64,000 bases of DNA from Desulfobacteraceae bacterium UBA2174 (GTDB lineage Bacteria > Desulfobacterota > Desulfobacteria > Desulfobacterales > UBA2174), in the NCBI GenBank assembly GCA_002327445.1, contig DCWA01000012.1, positions 175,660 to 239,659 of the forward strand, in the 5' to 3' direction. Both the position numbers and the translations under genes were made by a program. Below, in pieces: positions 10,853 to 18,597 of the stretch. How positions within the stretch are numbered: position 1 is the stretch's first letter; each line of letters opens with the position of its first letter. A model generated the notes under the pieces. That model searched no databases. It had not been told where the DNA came from and saw only the letters and a program-made list of their open reading frames with translations.

Positions 10853-11725
10853 ATGAAGGCCAATCCCAGCGATAAACCGGTCCAGGGCGCCCTCCGGCGG
10901 ACGGTGCAATACGGCGTGGAAACGGCCTTCCAGCGCCTGGCGGACCGCTGGGTGGTGTCCCGATCCGTCGCTTCCCCGGCTCCCGGGCGCCTCGCCGCGG
11001 CGCAAATCGTCTCCCATCGCGGCGAGCACGACAACCGGACCGTTTTCGAAAATACCCTCGAAGCCTTCGACCGGGCCGGCGATGCCGGCGTCTGGGGGAT
11101 CGAATTCGACGTGCGCTGGACGGCGGACATGCAGCCGGTGGTGTTTCACGATGCGGATCTGGGGCGGCTGGCCGGGGTGTCCCGCCGCCTGAACGGATTG
11201 CGCCTGGCCGAGGCCCGGTCGTTTTTCCCGCCTCTGGCCACCTTGTCCGAAGTGGTGGCCCGCCACGGGGGGCGCCGGCACCTGATGATCGAAATCAAGG
11301 CCGAGCCCTACCGCCATTTCCACATGCAGACGGCGATCCTGGCGGCCGCCCTCGCGCCGTTGCGCCCGGGGGACGACTATCACCTGCTCAGTCTCGATGC
11401 GGGCATGTTCGCCTACCTCGGCTTCGCCCCGCGGCGGGCGCTCCTGCCCATTGCCTGGTCCGATGTGGGGGCCTCCAGCCGCCTGGCCCTGGCCCGCGGC
11501 TATGGTGGGTTCTGCGGCCACTTTCTCCTCGTGGGGGACAAGGTGCTGGCACGTCATCACCGCCGTGGTCAGCAGGTGGGCTGCGGCATGGTGAAATCCC
11601 GGCGGGGGCTCTACCGGGAAGTCCACCGGGGCATGGACTGGATTTTCTCCGACCGCGCCGCGGCCCTGGCGGCCATCTGCCGGGAAGTTCCTTCTGGTCT
11701 GGCGGGCGGGGCGGATGCGGGTTGA
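10853..11725 (+). CDS. Glycerophosphodiester phosphodiesterase family protein
   Basis: A 290-aa GDPD-fold protein. The TIM-barrel catalytic set is visible: HRGEHDN with FENTLEAF, EFDVRWT, VVFHDADLGRL and MIEIKAE. These supply the metal-binding Glu/Asp and the two catalytic His. Such enzymes hydrolyse glycerophosphodiesters to glycerol-3-phosphate. No signal peptide is evident, so it is probably cytosolic. It is convergent with the J-protein gene at 11738. Confidence 0.85.
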   Translation: MKANPSDKPVQGALRRTVQYGVETAFQRLADRWVVSRSVASPAPGRLAAAQIVSHRGEHDNRTVFENTLEAFDRAGDAGVWGIEFDVRWTADMQPVVFHDADLGRLAGVSRRLNGLRLAEARSFFPPLATLSEVVARHGGRRHLMIEIKAEPYRHFHMQTAILAAALAPLRPGDDYHLLSLDAGMFAYLGFAPRRALLPIAWSDVGASSRLALARGYGGFCGHFLLVGDKVLARHHRRGQQVGCGMVKSRRGLYREVHRGMDWIFSDRAAALAAICREVPSGLAGGADAG

Positions 11726-11737
11726 GCGGGCGGGGTT

Positions 11738-12160
11738 TCAGATTCCGCGGCGCTGCTTGAGTTCTTGGTAGGCGGCCTGGATCTCCTTGAAACGCGTTTC
11801 GGCGAGGCGGCGGAACTCCTCGCCGAGATGCGCCACCTTGTCCGGGTGGTACTGGGCGGCCAGTTGGCGGTAGGCGCGGTGGATGTCCGCGTCCGTGGCG
11901 TCTGGGGAAAGGCCCAGCACGCGGTAGGGGTCCCTGGCGTCGGCGTCGGGCCGCGGACCGGTGCGCGGGTCGTCCGCCCGGGGGCCGCCCCGGTGGGAAG
12001 CCGGACGGGCGCCGAGGAAGGGTTTGACGTAGTAGCGGTAGAGCAGGTAGAGAACGACCAGGTCGTCGATCCAGCCGCGCAGGACCATGAAATCAGGGAG
12101 AAAATCGACCGGGCTCAGTACGTAGAGGGCACCGAGCAGACCCAGGAGCCATCGGATCAT
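11738..12160 (-). CDS. Membrane J-domain protein with DUF1232-like N-terminus
   Basis: A 140-aa protein. The N-terminal ~45 residues (LYVLSPVDFLPDF, then a hydrophobic VVLYLLYRYY stretch) match the DUF1232/YkvA pattern. After a Pro/Arg-rich linker comes a complete C-terminal J domain with an HPD tripeptide in AAQYHPDKV, so it should stimulate a DnaK ATPase at the membrane. The order (membrane part first, J domain last) differs from DnaJ. It sits downstream of htpG on the same strand (64-bp gap), suggesting a chaperone grouping. Confidence 0.8.
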   Translation of the reverse strand: MIRWLLGLLGALYVLSPVDFLPDFMVLRGWIDDLVVLYLLYRYYVKPFLGARPASHRGGPRADDPRTGPRPDADARDPYRVLGLSPDATDADIHRAYRQLAAQYHPDKVAHLGEEFRRLAETRFKEIQAAYQELKQRRGI

Positions 12161-12224
12161 CGCGCACCCCGGGTTGTTTTCGGCGGCAGCGCCGCCGGAA
12201 ACAACCCATTCGAGATGTCAAATC

Positions 12225-14165
12225 TCAGTTTCGAGATGCCAGGGCGCCGGCCATCAGGGCGCCCACCTTCTGGGAGAACCAGGCGGGGTTTTCCAGTTTC
12301 CCGCCCTCGCCCACCACGGCCAGGTCGTAGAGCAGCCGGGCGTAGTCCTTGAGGGCCGCGTCCTGGCGATCCTTTTCGTACAGGGCCTTGATCCCCGCCA
12401 CGACCGGGTGCTCCAGGTTCAGCTCCAGGATCCGCTTGACCTCGGGCATTGGCTGGCCGGCGGCCTTGAGGATTTTTTCCATGTAGGCCGACATGTCCCG
12501 GGCGTCGCCGGAGAGGCAGGCCACCGATTCCTTGAGATGCGTCGAGCGGCGCACCTCCTTGACCTTGTCTTCCAACTGGGTGCGCAGGAAGGCGAAGAGG
12601 GTGTCGAAGTCCTCGGCCTTGACGGCCTCGGTTTCATCGAGGGCCAGATCTCCCTTCTCGGCGCTGACCATCTTCTTGCCGTCGTACTCGGTCAGCGCCT
12701 CCACCACCCATTCGTCGATGGGATCGGCCATCAGCAGCACCTCGTAGCCCTTCTCCTTCAGCCGTTCCAGGTGGGGGCTGTGGCGCAGGACGTCGAGGTT
12801 GTCGCCGGTGATGTAGTAGATCTCCTTCTGATCCGGCTTCATCCGCTCGACGTAGGTCTTCAGCGGCACCAGTTCGCCGTCGCTGGCGGTGGTGGGGTAG
12901 CGGATCAGCTCGGCCACCTTGGACCGGTTCTCGGCATCGGTATGGACGCCGATCTTGAGCATCTGACCGAATTCCTTGTAGAAGGTCTCGTACGTGGCCG
13001 GTTCCATCTTGCCGAGCATCTCGAAGAGACGTTTGACGAGGTTGCGCCGGATGTTGCGCACCAGGGGATCGTGCTGGAGGATCTCGCGGGACACGTTGAG
13101 ATTGAGGTCCGGGGCGTCCACCACCCCGCGCACGAAGCCGAAGTACTCGGGCAGCAGATCCTGGCAGTCCTCCATGATGAAGACGCGCTTGCAGTAGAGG
13201 TGGACCCCGTGCCGGCGCTCGGGATGGAACAGGTCGAAGGGTGCCCGGGAGGGGATGTACAGCAGGGCGGTGTACTCGGTGGCGCCTTCGAATTTCATGT
13301 GCAGCCGTTCCAGGGGCTCCTTCCAGTCCCGGGTCAGGTGTTGGTAGAACTGCTTGTGCTCCTCGTCGGTGACCTCGTCCTTGGGCCGGGTCCAGATCGC
13401 CTTCATGGAGTTGAGGGTCTCTTCGCGCACCACTTTGCGGGTGGTCTCGCCGATGGGTTTGCCGTCCTTGTCCTTGAGCTGTTCGGCTTCGGGGATCGGC
13501 TCGATTCGCTCCACGTCCATGACGACGGGATAGGCGATGAAATCCGAGTGGCGCTTGACGATGTCCCGGATCACCCAGGGGTCGGTGTAGTCTTTTTCGT
13601 CCTTTTCCCGCTTGCGCAGGTGCAGGGTGATGGTGGTGCCACGTTCGGGCCGGGAGGCCTCCTCGATGCGGTAGGTCCCGTCCCCGTGGGATTCCCAGCG
13701 CACCGCGGTGTCGCCGCCGGCGGCCCGGGTGACCAGCTCCACCTTGTCGGCCACCATGAAGGCGCTGTAGAAGCCGACGCCGAACTGGCCGATGAGCTCC
13801 GGCGACAGGCCGTCGGCCTGGGCCTTGGCCCGGTCCAACGCCTCCATGAAAGCGGCCGTGCCGCTCTGGGCGATGGTGCCGATGTTTTCGATGACCTCCT
13901 CGCGGGTCATGCCGATGCCGTTGTCGGCGATGGTCAAGGTCTGCCGGATGCCGTCGGGAATCAGGCGGATGCGAAAGCCGATGTCGTCACCGAGCAGGTC
14001 CGGCCGGGTCTGGGCGGCGAAGCGGAGCCGGTCGATGGCATCCGAGGCGTTGGAAATCAGCTCCCTGAGGAAGATATCCCGGTTGGAGTAGAGCGAGTTG
14101 ACGATCAGTTTGAGCAGCTGCTTGACTTCGGTCTTGAATTCGAAGGTCTCGGTACTGGCGGTCAT
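12225..14165 (-). CDS. htpG: Molecular chaperone HtpG (Hsp90)
   Basis: A 646-aa bacterial Hsp90. The N-terminal GHKL ATP-binding domain has [26 protein letters not shown] and [14 protein letters not shown]. The middle domain has [12 protein letters not shown] and [13 protein letters not shown] with NVSREILQ. The C-terminal dimerisation domain follows. The length matches the ~620-650 aa family norm. The 5' leader is about 200 nt and carries a candidate heat-inducible promoter at 14367-14396. The gene has a GGAGGA ribosome-binding site directly upstream. Confidence 0.97.
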   Translation of the reverse strand: MTASTETFEFKTEVKQLLKLIVNSLYSNRDIFLRELISNASDAIDRLRFAAQTRPDLLGDDIGFRIRLIPDGIRQTLTIADNGIGMTREEVIENIGTIAQSGTAAFMEALDRAKAQADGLSPELIGQFGVGFYSAFMVADKVELVTRAAGGDTAVRWESHGDGTYRIEEASRPERGTTITLHLRKREKDEKDYTDPWVIRDIVKRHSDFIAYPVVMDVERIEPIPEAEQLKDKDGKPIGETTRKVVREETLNSMKAIWTRPKDEVTDEEHKQFYQHLTRDWKEPLERLHMKFEGATEYTALLYIPSRAPFDLFHPERRHGVHLYCKRVFIMEDCQDLLPEYFGFVRGVVDAPDLNLNVSREILQHDPLVRNIRRNLVKRLFEMLGKMEPATYETFYKEFGQMLKIGVHTDAENRSKVAELIRYPTTASDGELVPLKTYVERMKPDQKEIYYITGDNLDVLRHSPHLERLKEKGYEVLLMADPIDEWVVEALTEYDGKKMVSAEKGDLALDETEAVKAEDFDTLFAFLRTQLEDKVKEVRRSTHLKESVACLSGDARDMSAYMEKILKAAGQPMPEVKRILELNLEHPVVAGIKALYEKDRQDAALKDYARLLYDLAVVGEGGKLENPAWFSQKVGALMAGALASRN

Positions 14166-14366
14166 CGGTCCTCCTGATCCGATCTGAAAGTTCAGCCTTC
14201 GGGGTCCGGGCGGTGGCGGGATCCTTCAGCGAAGATGAACCCCGCCGCCCGGCACCGAAAAGGAACCCCGAAGCTGGGTGAAAGGTTGTTCGAAACCGTC
14301 GCCGAGGTTGCCGGACGGGGCTGACGGCGGTCGAAAAACGGTAGTTACCAGTTGAAATCGTTGTGA

Positions 14367-14396
14367 AACATTGAGCAGCCGGAGCCCCTTGTCAAG
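14367..14396 (-). promoter_or_regulatory. Candidate htpG promoter (heat-shock or sigma-70 type)
   Basis: On the minus strand CTTGACA is followed 17 bp after the hexamer TTGACA by AATGTT. The same site reads as a sigma-32-like CTTGAC / CTCAATGT pair. Both readings start a transcript about 200 nt ahead of htpG. The assignment rests on pattern matching only. Confidence 0.4.
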
Positions 14397-14413
14397 CGGG
14401 TGTCGCCTCGGCC

Positions 14414-14443
14414 TTGATCCGGTGGGCGTCCGGGGCCTATACT
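14414..14443 (+). promoter_or_regulatory. Candidate promoter for the MBL-fold hydrolase gene
   Basis: TTGATC, 18-bp spacer, TATACT on the plus strand. It predicts a start near 14450 and a 45-nt leader to the ATG at 14495, which has AAGGAAA as its ribosome-binding site. Confidence 0.5.
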
Positions 14444-14494
14444 CCATTGGACTTTCGGTTTATTCCTTTATGACAACGGCGACAAGGAAACGCC

Positions 14495-15271
14495 ATGATT
14501 CCGGGAAACGTTCATTGCATCCGCCCGGGCATCACCAACTGCCATCTCCTGGGCCGCCCGCGCCGGTGGATCCTGGTGGATGCGGGCTGCCGCGGCCGCC
14601 ATGAAATTTTTTTCCGCGGATTGGGCCGCCTGGCCATCGCGCCCCGGGACATCCGTCTCATCGTGGTCACCCATGTTCACTTCGACCATGTCGGCAGCCT
14701 GGCGGCAATCCGCGAGGGCTGCGGATGCCCGGTGGCGGTCCATGCGGCTGAAGCAGGTCTGCTGAGAGAGGGGCGGATCGTGCTGCCCCCCGGCACCCGC
14801 TGGTGGAGCCGGCGCTTGATCGCCTCGGCCCGGCGGCAGCTACGGATCGTCGAGGCGCTTTACCGCTTCGATCCCGTGGACCCGGAGATCCTTGTGGAAG
14901 AGGAATTGGATCTGAGCGGCTTCGGCGTCGAGGCACGGGTTCTGCATACACCGGGGCATACCGCCGGGTCGCTCACCGTGCTCACCGCGACGGGCCATGC
15001 CGCCGTGGGGGACTTGGCCGTCAACTATTGTCCCCTCGGGGCGAAACGCTATAGCCCCCCTTTCGGCGACAGCCTGGCGGAGGTCGAAAGGCAGTGGCGG
15101 CGGCTGTGGGTCGCCGGGGCCAGGTGGATTCACCCGGCCCATGGGGGTTCCTTTCCCGCCCGACGCCTTCCGGGCGCGACCGTCGATAGGGCCGACGGAA
15201 GCCAAGGCAACGGAGAACGGGGGACCGGGGCGCCGGGGGTTCAGGAGGCGAAACCCGGTTTTTTGGATTGA
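14495..15271 (+). CDS. MBL-fold metallo-hydrolase
   Basis: A 258-aa metallo-beta-lactamase-fold protein. The zinc motif THVHFDHVG (residues about 60-68), a VLHTPGHTAGS motif, the bridging Asp in AVGDLAVN and the late His in IHPAHGG give the full glyoxalase II/MBL ligand set. The N-terminus (CIRPGITNCHLL) resembles MBL hydrolases acting on thioesters or lactones; the substrate is undetermined. No signal peptide. The extreme C-terminus after residue ~225 is low-complexity and probably not part of the fold. Confidence 0.85.
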   Translation: MIPGNVHCIRPGITNCHLLGRPRRWILVDAGCRGRHEIFFRGLGRLAIAPRDIRLIVVTHVHFDHVGSLAAIREGCGCPVAVHAAEAGLLREGRIVLPPGTRWWSRRLIASARRQLRIVEALYRFDPVDPEILVEEELDLSGFGVEARVLHTPGHTAGSLTVLTATGHAAVGDLAVNYCPLGAKRYSPPFGDSLAEVERQWRRLWVAGARWIHPAHGGSFPARRLPGATVDRADGSQGNGERGTGAPGVQEAKPGFLD

Positions 15272-15550
15272 TATCAGGGGATCAAGGCGTTTGGCGAAGA
15301 TTTGCGAGGAATCGGTTCAAGAAATTGAACTTCTTGAGAAATAGCGTAACCTTTTGTTTATAGAGAGCAAAGAGATTTGCCGAACCGAAGCGTGGCCCAG
15401 GATTGTTCAGGATCATAAACCCGGGCCGCCGAAAAGGGGATGCGGCGCTGGCTCGAAGGATCCGGTTTCCCCAGGCCGGAAAAGTTCAAAAAATAATTAT
15501 AGCTTTAAATACAGTACGTTGGATGAAGTTCAGGGTTTTTATGGGGCGTT

Positions 15551-15566
15551 TGGCAAGGATATTGCT
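15551..15566 (+). promoter_or_regulatory. Sigma-54 (-24/-12) promoter element
   Basis: TGGCAAGGATATTGCT matches the consensus TGGCACGNNNNTTGCW at every fixed position except one (A for C at position 6). The invariant GG (15552-15553) and GC (15564-15565) are separated by exactly 10 bp. The predicted start is near 15577. It lies about 350 bp upstream of a sigma-54 activator gene and less than 40 bp upstream of an intrinsic terminator stem. Confidence 0.6.
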
Positions 15567-15576
15567 TGGTAATATT

Positions 15577-15652
15577 TCAAAACCAACACCATCATCTGTT
15601 CTCCTCCTTGGAACGACCGATCAGAACGCCGACTGATCGGTCGTTTTCTTTT
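15577..15652 (+). ncRNA. Candidate sigma-54-dependent small RNA with an anti-Shine-Dalgarno segment
   Basis: Between the predicted sigma-54 start (~15577) and the terminator tail (~15652) is a ~75-nt unit without an ORF on this strand. It starts with an A/C-rich single-stranded stretch, then UUCUCCUCCUU (15599-15609), which is exactly complementary to AAGGAGGAGAA, then the terminator hairpin. This promoter-seed-terminator architecture is that of trans-acting regulatory RNAs. An alternative is that the C/U-rich stretch is merely the complement of a Shine-Dalgarno of a decayed minus-strand gene. Confidence 0.4.
15612..15652 (+). terminator. Intrinsic terminator with perfect 13-bp stem
   Basis: AACGACCGATCAG (15612-15624) pairs perfectly with CTGATCGGTCGTT (15633-15645) across an 8-nt loop, and is followed by a T-rich tail (TTTTCTTTT). 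No protein gene ends immediately upstream on this strand; the MBL gene ends 340 bp earlier. The stem also resembles a TetR-type operator, an alternative reading. Confidence 0.75.
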
Positions 15653-15914
15653 GGGCTCCGGTCGGCGGGAGCGCTTCGGGCTTGACTATCCCTTCCCGGT
15701 GTGTTCATTTAGCCCCGTTTTGGCCGGTGGCGTAAAAGCGCCCTGTGTCGGTCCAAGCCGCACCATTTTTCGATTTCCAGCCGGCGACATCCAAGACGTG
15801 CCACCACCGACTGCGGTTCATCCTTTCCGGGCCCGAAACGGGCCCGGTAGGGAACCTTGCGCGCAGCCCGCTTCCGGCGGCCTTCGTTGATTTTTTGGCA
15901 TCACCCATCGAGCA

Positions 15915-17231
15915 ATGGCCAAAGACGAACCGTGGATTCTCGTGGCGGTGGCCGACGCCGCGTTGCGCCGCCATGTCAGGCCCCTTCTGCCGCGCCTTCG
16001 CCCCACTCTGTTCGCCGGGACCGTCGAAGGTGCCAGGGATATCCTGCGCCATAATCCGGTTGCGGCCGTGGTGGCCGATCCCCCATTGTTTCCTCCTTTG
16101 AAACTGGAAAAGCGCCGGGATCTCCGGGCGGTGATGGTGTTCAACAACGCCCCGTCGCTCCTGAAAACCGAGGCGACGACGGCTGCCTTGGTGCATCTGG
16201 ACGCCGCCGACGCCCGTCAGGCGTTGCAGCGCGCCCTGGCCCCGCCGGTCGGCGGAAGCCGTCCGGCGCCGACCTGCGGCGAGATGGTGGGTGCCAGCGC
16301 CGTCATGCGGCAGGTCTTCGCGCGCATCCATCAGATTGCCGCCAGCGACAGCAACGTCCTGATCCAGGGGGAAACCGGCACCGGCAAGGATCTGGCCGCA
16401 CGGGCGATTCATCGCTACAGCGCCCGCTGCCGGGGGCCCTTCGTCATTTTTCATGGCGCCGATTCTCCGCCGGGGCTGGTGGAAAGCCGGCTCTTCGGCC
16501 ACTGCCGGGGGGCGTTTACCGGCGCCTACCGTGATCAGCGCGGCTGCCTGGAGGCCGCCGACGGCGGCACGGTGCTCCTCGATGACATCGACACCTTGGA
16601 TCGCGACCTTCAGGCCAAGCTGCTCCGGGTCCTTCAGGACAGACAGTTCCAGCGTCTTGGCAGTGGCCACCTCATCCGGATCGATGTCCGATTCATTGCC
16701 GCCACCAACCGCGACCCGGTGGAAATACTCAATGGCAACGCGCTGCGGCGGGATCTCTACTATCGGCTCAATGTACTGCCGCTGTGCCTGCCGCCGTTGA
16801 GGGAGCGGGGGATCGACGTGGCCCTCTTGACCGACTTCTTCACCGCGCGGTGGTCCGACCGCACTGGCATGAACGCCAGGCCGATCTCCAGGGCGGTCCG
16901 GCGTCTGCTGGCCGATTACGGGTGGCCGGGCAACGTCCGGGAGTTGCGCAACACCGTCGAACGGTTGCACACCTTTTGCGATACGATGACCAGCGATGTC
17001 CAGGGGTTGCGCGAAGCGATCCTCTCCGAGCCCCCGGAGAAAGCCATCGAGTCGTTGCGGCTGGAACGGATCAGGTTCGAGAGGTGCCTCATCCGCAGAG
17101 TCTTGACAAAAACGGCGGGTAACTACACCCGCGCCGCATCCATTCTCGGGATTCACCGCAATACGCTGCGCGACAAGATGCGGGCCGCCGGCCTCATCCG
17201 GCCCCGGCGCGTGCGGAGACCGGGCGATTGA
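15915..17231 (+). CDS. Sigma-54-dependent Fis-family activator with degenerate receiver
   Basis: A 438-aa NtrC-type regulator. Residues 1-115 look like a receiver domain: a D55 is present in AAVVADPP, but the acidic pair near residue 13 is not conserved (AVADAALR), and there is no clear Thr/Lys pair, so classical phosphorylation is doubtful. The AAA+ domain (about 125-350) has Walker A GETGTGKD, the intact sigma-54 loop GAFTGA and a variant Walker B LLDDID. A Fis-type HTH (NYTRAASILGIHRNTLRDKM) ends the protein. It lies directly downstream of the sigma-54 promoter/terminator region and upstream of the Dsr-associated genes, so either is a possible target. Confidence 0.9.
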   Translation: MAKDEPWILVAVADAALRRHVRPLLPRLRPTLFAGTVEGARDILRHNPVAAVVADPPLFPPLKLEKRRDLRAVMVFNNAPSLLKTEATTAALVHLDAADARQALQRALAPPVGGSRPAPTCGEMVGASAVMRQVFARIHQIAASDSNVLIQGETGTGKDLAARAIHRYSARCRGPFVIFHGADSPPGLVESRLFGHCRGAFTGAYRDQRGCLEAADGGTVLLDDIDTLDRDLQAKLLRVLQDRQFQRLGSGHLIRIDVRFIAATNRDPVEILNGNALRRDLYYRLNVLPLCLPPLRERGIDVALLTDFFTARWSDRTGMNARPISRAVRRLLADYGWPGNVRELRNTVERLHTFCDTMTSDVQGLREAILSEPPEKAIESLRLERIRFERCLIRRVLTKTAGNYTRAASILGIHRNTLRDKMRAAGLIRPRRVRRPGD

Positions 17232-17424
17232 CAAGCCATGGCGCCTTTTCTATCCTGGTTCCCTTCTGACGCGGGGCCCGCTATGGCGCATTCGCAAAAT
17301 GGGATTCCCGGCCACGGAGTCCAGGGCGGGCCACAGAGAAAAACACGACATTGAAGCTGGCCTCTTGTGAGCAGGCGGTGGCGATTTCCGTTTTTTACGA
17401 GATCGCCCGATACGGAGGAGGTTC

Positions 17425-17853
17425 ATGGCGGCATCCCCGGGCGATTTCTGGCAGGCCCACTCGCTGCACTTTCTCGAGATGGCCTTCCGTTCAGACAAGC
17501 GGGAAAGGCTTTCTCAATCGGATGGTTACGGCAAAAACACCGGTGAGTGCGGCGACACCATCGAGATGTTTCTCGTGATCCGGGAAGGGATCATCGACCA
17601 CGCGGCCTACGAAACCGACGGCTGCCTGCACACCAACGCCTGTGCCAACACCGTCGTGGCGATGATCGAGGGCAAACCGCTCCACGCAGCCTGGGAAGTG
17701 ACCCCCGAGGCGGTGGCGGCCTACCTGGAGACCCTGCCGGAGGATCATTTCCACTGCGCCGAACTGGCGGTGGGGGCCCTGTACAAGGCCCTGGCGAACG
17801 CCCGGCAGATGGCTGACAATCCTTGGAAAAAGGCATATTCCCAGGCGGGTTGA
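17425..17853 (+). CDS. NifU/IscU-like iron-sulfur scaffold protein (first copy)
   Basis: A 142-aa NifU_N-fold protein. The three-cysteine scaffold set is visible as GECGDTIEMFL, TDGCLHTNACAN and DHFHCAELA, corresponding to CGD, GC and HC of IscU/NifU. An extra Cys follows the second position (ACAN). Such proteins assemble and hand over Fe-S clusters. GGAGGAGG lies just ahead of the ATG. No cysteine desulfurase is adjacent. Its place before the DsrMKJOP operon, whose subunits carry many clusters, suggests a supply role, but that is inference. A diverged paralogue is at 30119. Confidence 0.8.
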   Translation: MAASPGDFWQAHSLHFLEMAFRSDKRERLSQSDGYGKNTGECGDTIEMFLVIREGIIDHAAYETDGCLHTNACANTVVAMIEGKPLHAAWEVTPEAVAAYLETLPEDHFHCAELAVGALYKALANARQMADNPWKKAYSQAG

Positions 17854-17878
17854 GCCCCTGCGAAAGTTCTATTTGTCC

Positions 17879-17907
17879 TTGACACGATTGGACAAGTTGT
17901 TTAAAAA
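17879..17907 (+). promoter_or_regulatory. Predicted promoter of the dsr operon
   Basis: TTGACA, 17-bp spacer, TAAAAA. The start would be near 17914, about 105 nt ahead of the RsbRD_N gene. The same hexamer pair and spacing occurs ahead of rnfC and, with one change, ahead of the universal stress gene. Confidence 0.55.
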
Positions 17908-18020
17908 AGTTGACCTCGAACCAATCTTGAGGATTCCTCCCAACATGCCAGTTCAACATGGAATAATGTTTTGAGCGGACATCTGCGCAACAAGCACTTG
18001 GCCGGCCGGAGCCGCAACCC

Positions 18021-18557
18021 ATGAAACTCGCTGAGCGTCTGACGGCAAACCGGTCCGCCATCGTAGCCAAATGGTTCGAACTGGTCGCCGCCACCTACCC
18101 GTCCGATACCGCCCGTTTCCTGAAATCCCAGAAGGATCCGTTCAGCAACCCCGTCGGTCAGAGTACCATCGGCGGGCTCAGGGCGGCCTTCGACGCGCTG
18201 CTGGCGGGCGCCGATGCCCAGGCGCAAGCCGAGGCGCTGGACCCGATCATCCGCATCCGCGCCGTCCAGGCCTTTTCCCCGGCCCAGGCCACTGCCTTCA
18301 TCCTCGGGTTGAAACCCATCGTGCGGGAGTTCCTCAACAAGGACATGGCCGGCAACGGCGCCTATGCGGAGCTGCTGTCCCTGGAGGCGCGCATCGACGA
18401 GATGCTGCTGACTGGATTCGATATCTATCTGAAATGTCGGGAGACGCTGTTTCAACTCAAGGTCGACCTGGAAAAGAACCGGATCTACCATGCGTTCGAG
18501 CGGGCGGGCATCGTGACCCTCGATCCGGAGGAACCAGCGGCCCCCGAAAAGAAATGA
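18021..18557 (+). CDS. RsbRD_N-domain protein heading the dsrMKJOP operon
   Basis: A 178-aa all-helical protein resembling the RsbT co-antagonist RsbRD N-terminal domain (globin-like sensor fold): MKLAERLTANRSAIVAKWFELV at the start, then FSPAQATAFILGLKPIVREFL. No STAS domain follows, so it lacks the partner-binding half of RsbR. In sulfate reducers a stand-alone protein of this kind is commonly found just upstream of dsrM. It starts the operon here (40 bp before dsrM). A role as a redox or heme-based sensor or assembly factor for the complex is possible but unproven. Confidence 0.72.
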   Translation: MKLAERLTANRSAIVAKWFELVAATYPSDTARFLKSQKDPFSNPVGQSTIGGLRAAFDALLAGADAQAQAEALDPIIRIRAVQAFSPAQATAFILGLKPIVREFLNKDMAGNGAYAELLSLEARIDEMLLTGFDIYLKCRETLFQLKVDLEKNRIYHAFERAGIVTLDPEEPAAPEKK

Positions 18558-18597
18558 GGCTTTCAACAAACATTTTCAGGCAAAGAGGGATGGTTCG

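Larger units (their letters stand above)
15272..15914. other. Long noncoding stretch with regulatory signals, unusually AT-rich in part
   Basis: No convincing protein gene is present in these 643 bp. Parts (about 15290-15370 and 15485-15600) are clearly AT-richer than the neighbourhood. It contains a near-consensus sigma-54 promoter (15551-15566), a short candidate RNA and a strong intrinsic terminator (15612-15652). On the minus strand a perfect AAGGAGGAG precedes an 18-codon ORF at 15595-15539, possibly a truncated gene start. The rest (15660-15914) is the leader of the sigma-54 activator gene. Confidence 0.7.

Noticed and set aside
15539..15595. 18-codon minus-strand ORF with a perfect AAGGAGGAG ribosome-binding site
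   Set aside because: Too short to support as a gene and nothing follows it on that strand; kept only as an alternative explanation of the candidate RNA.
15403..15636. 77-codon plus-strand ORF in the long intergenic region
   Set aside because: It runs through the terminator stem and the sigma-54 element, has no ribosome-binding site of note and no recognisable sequence.
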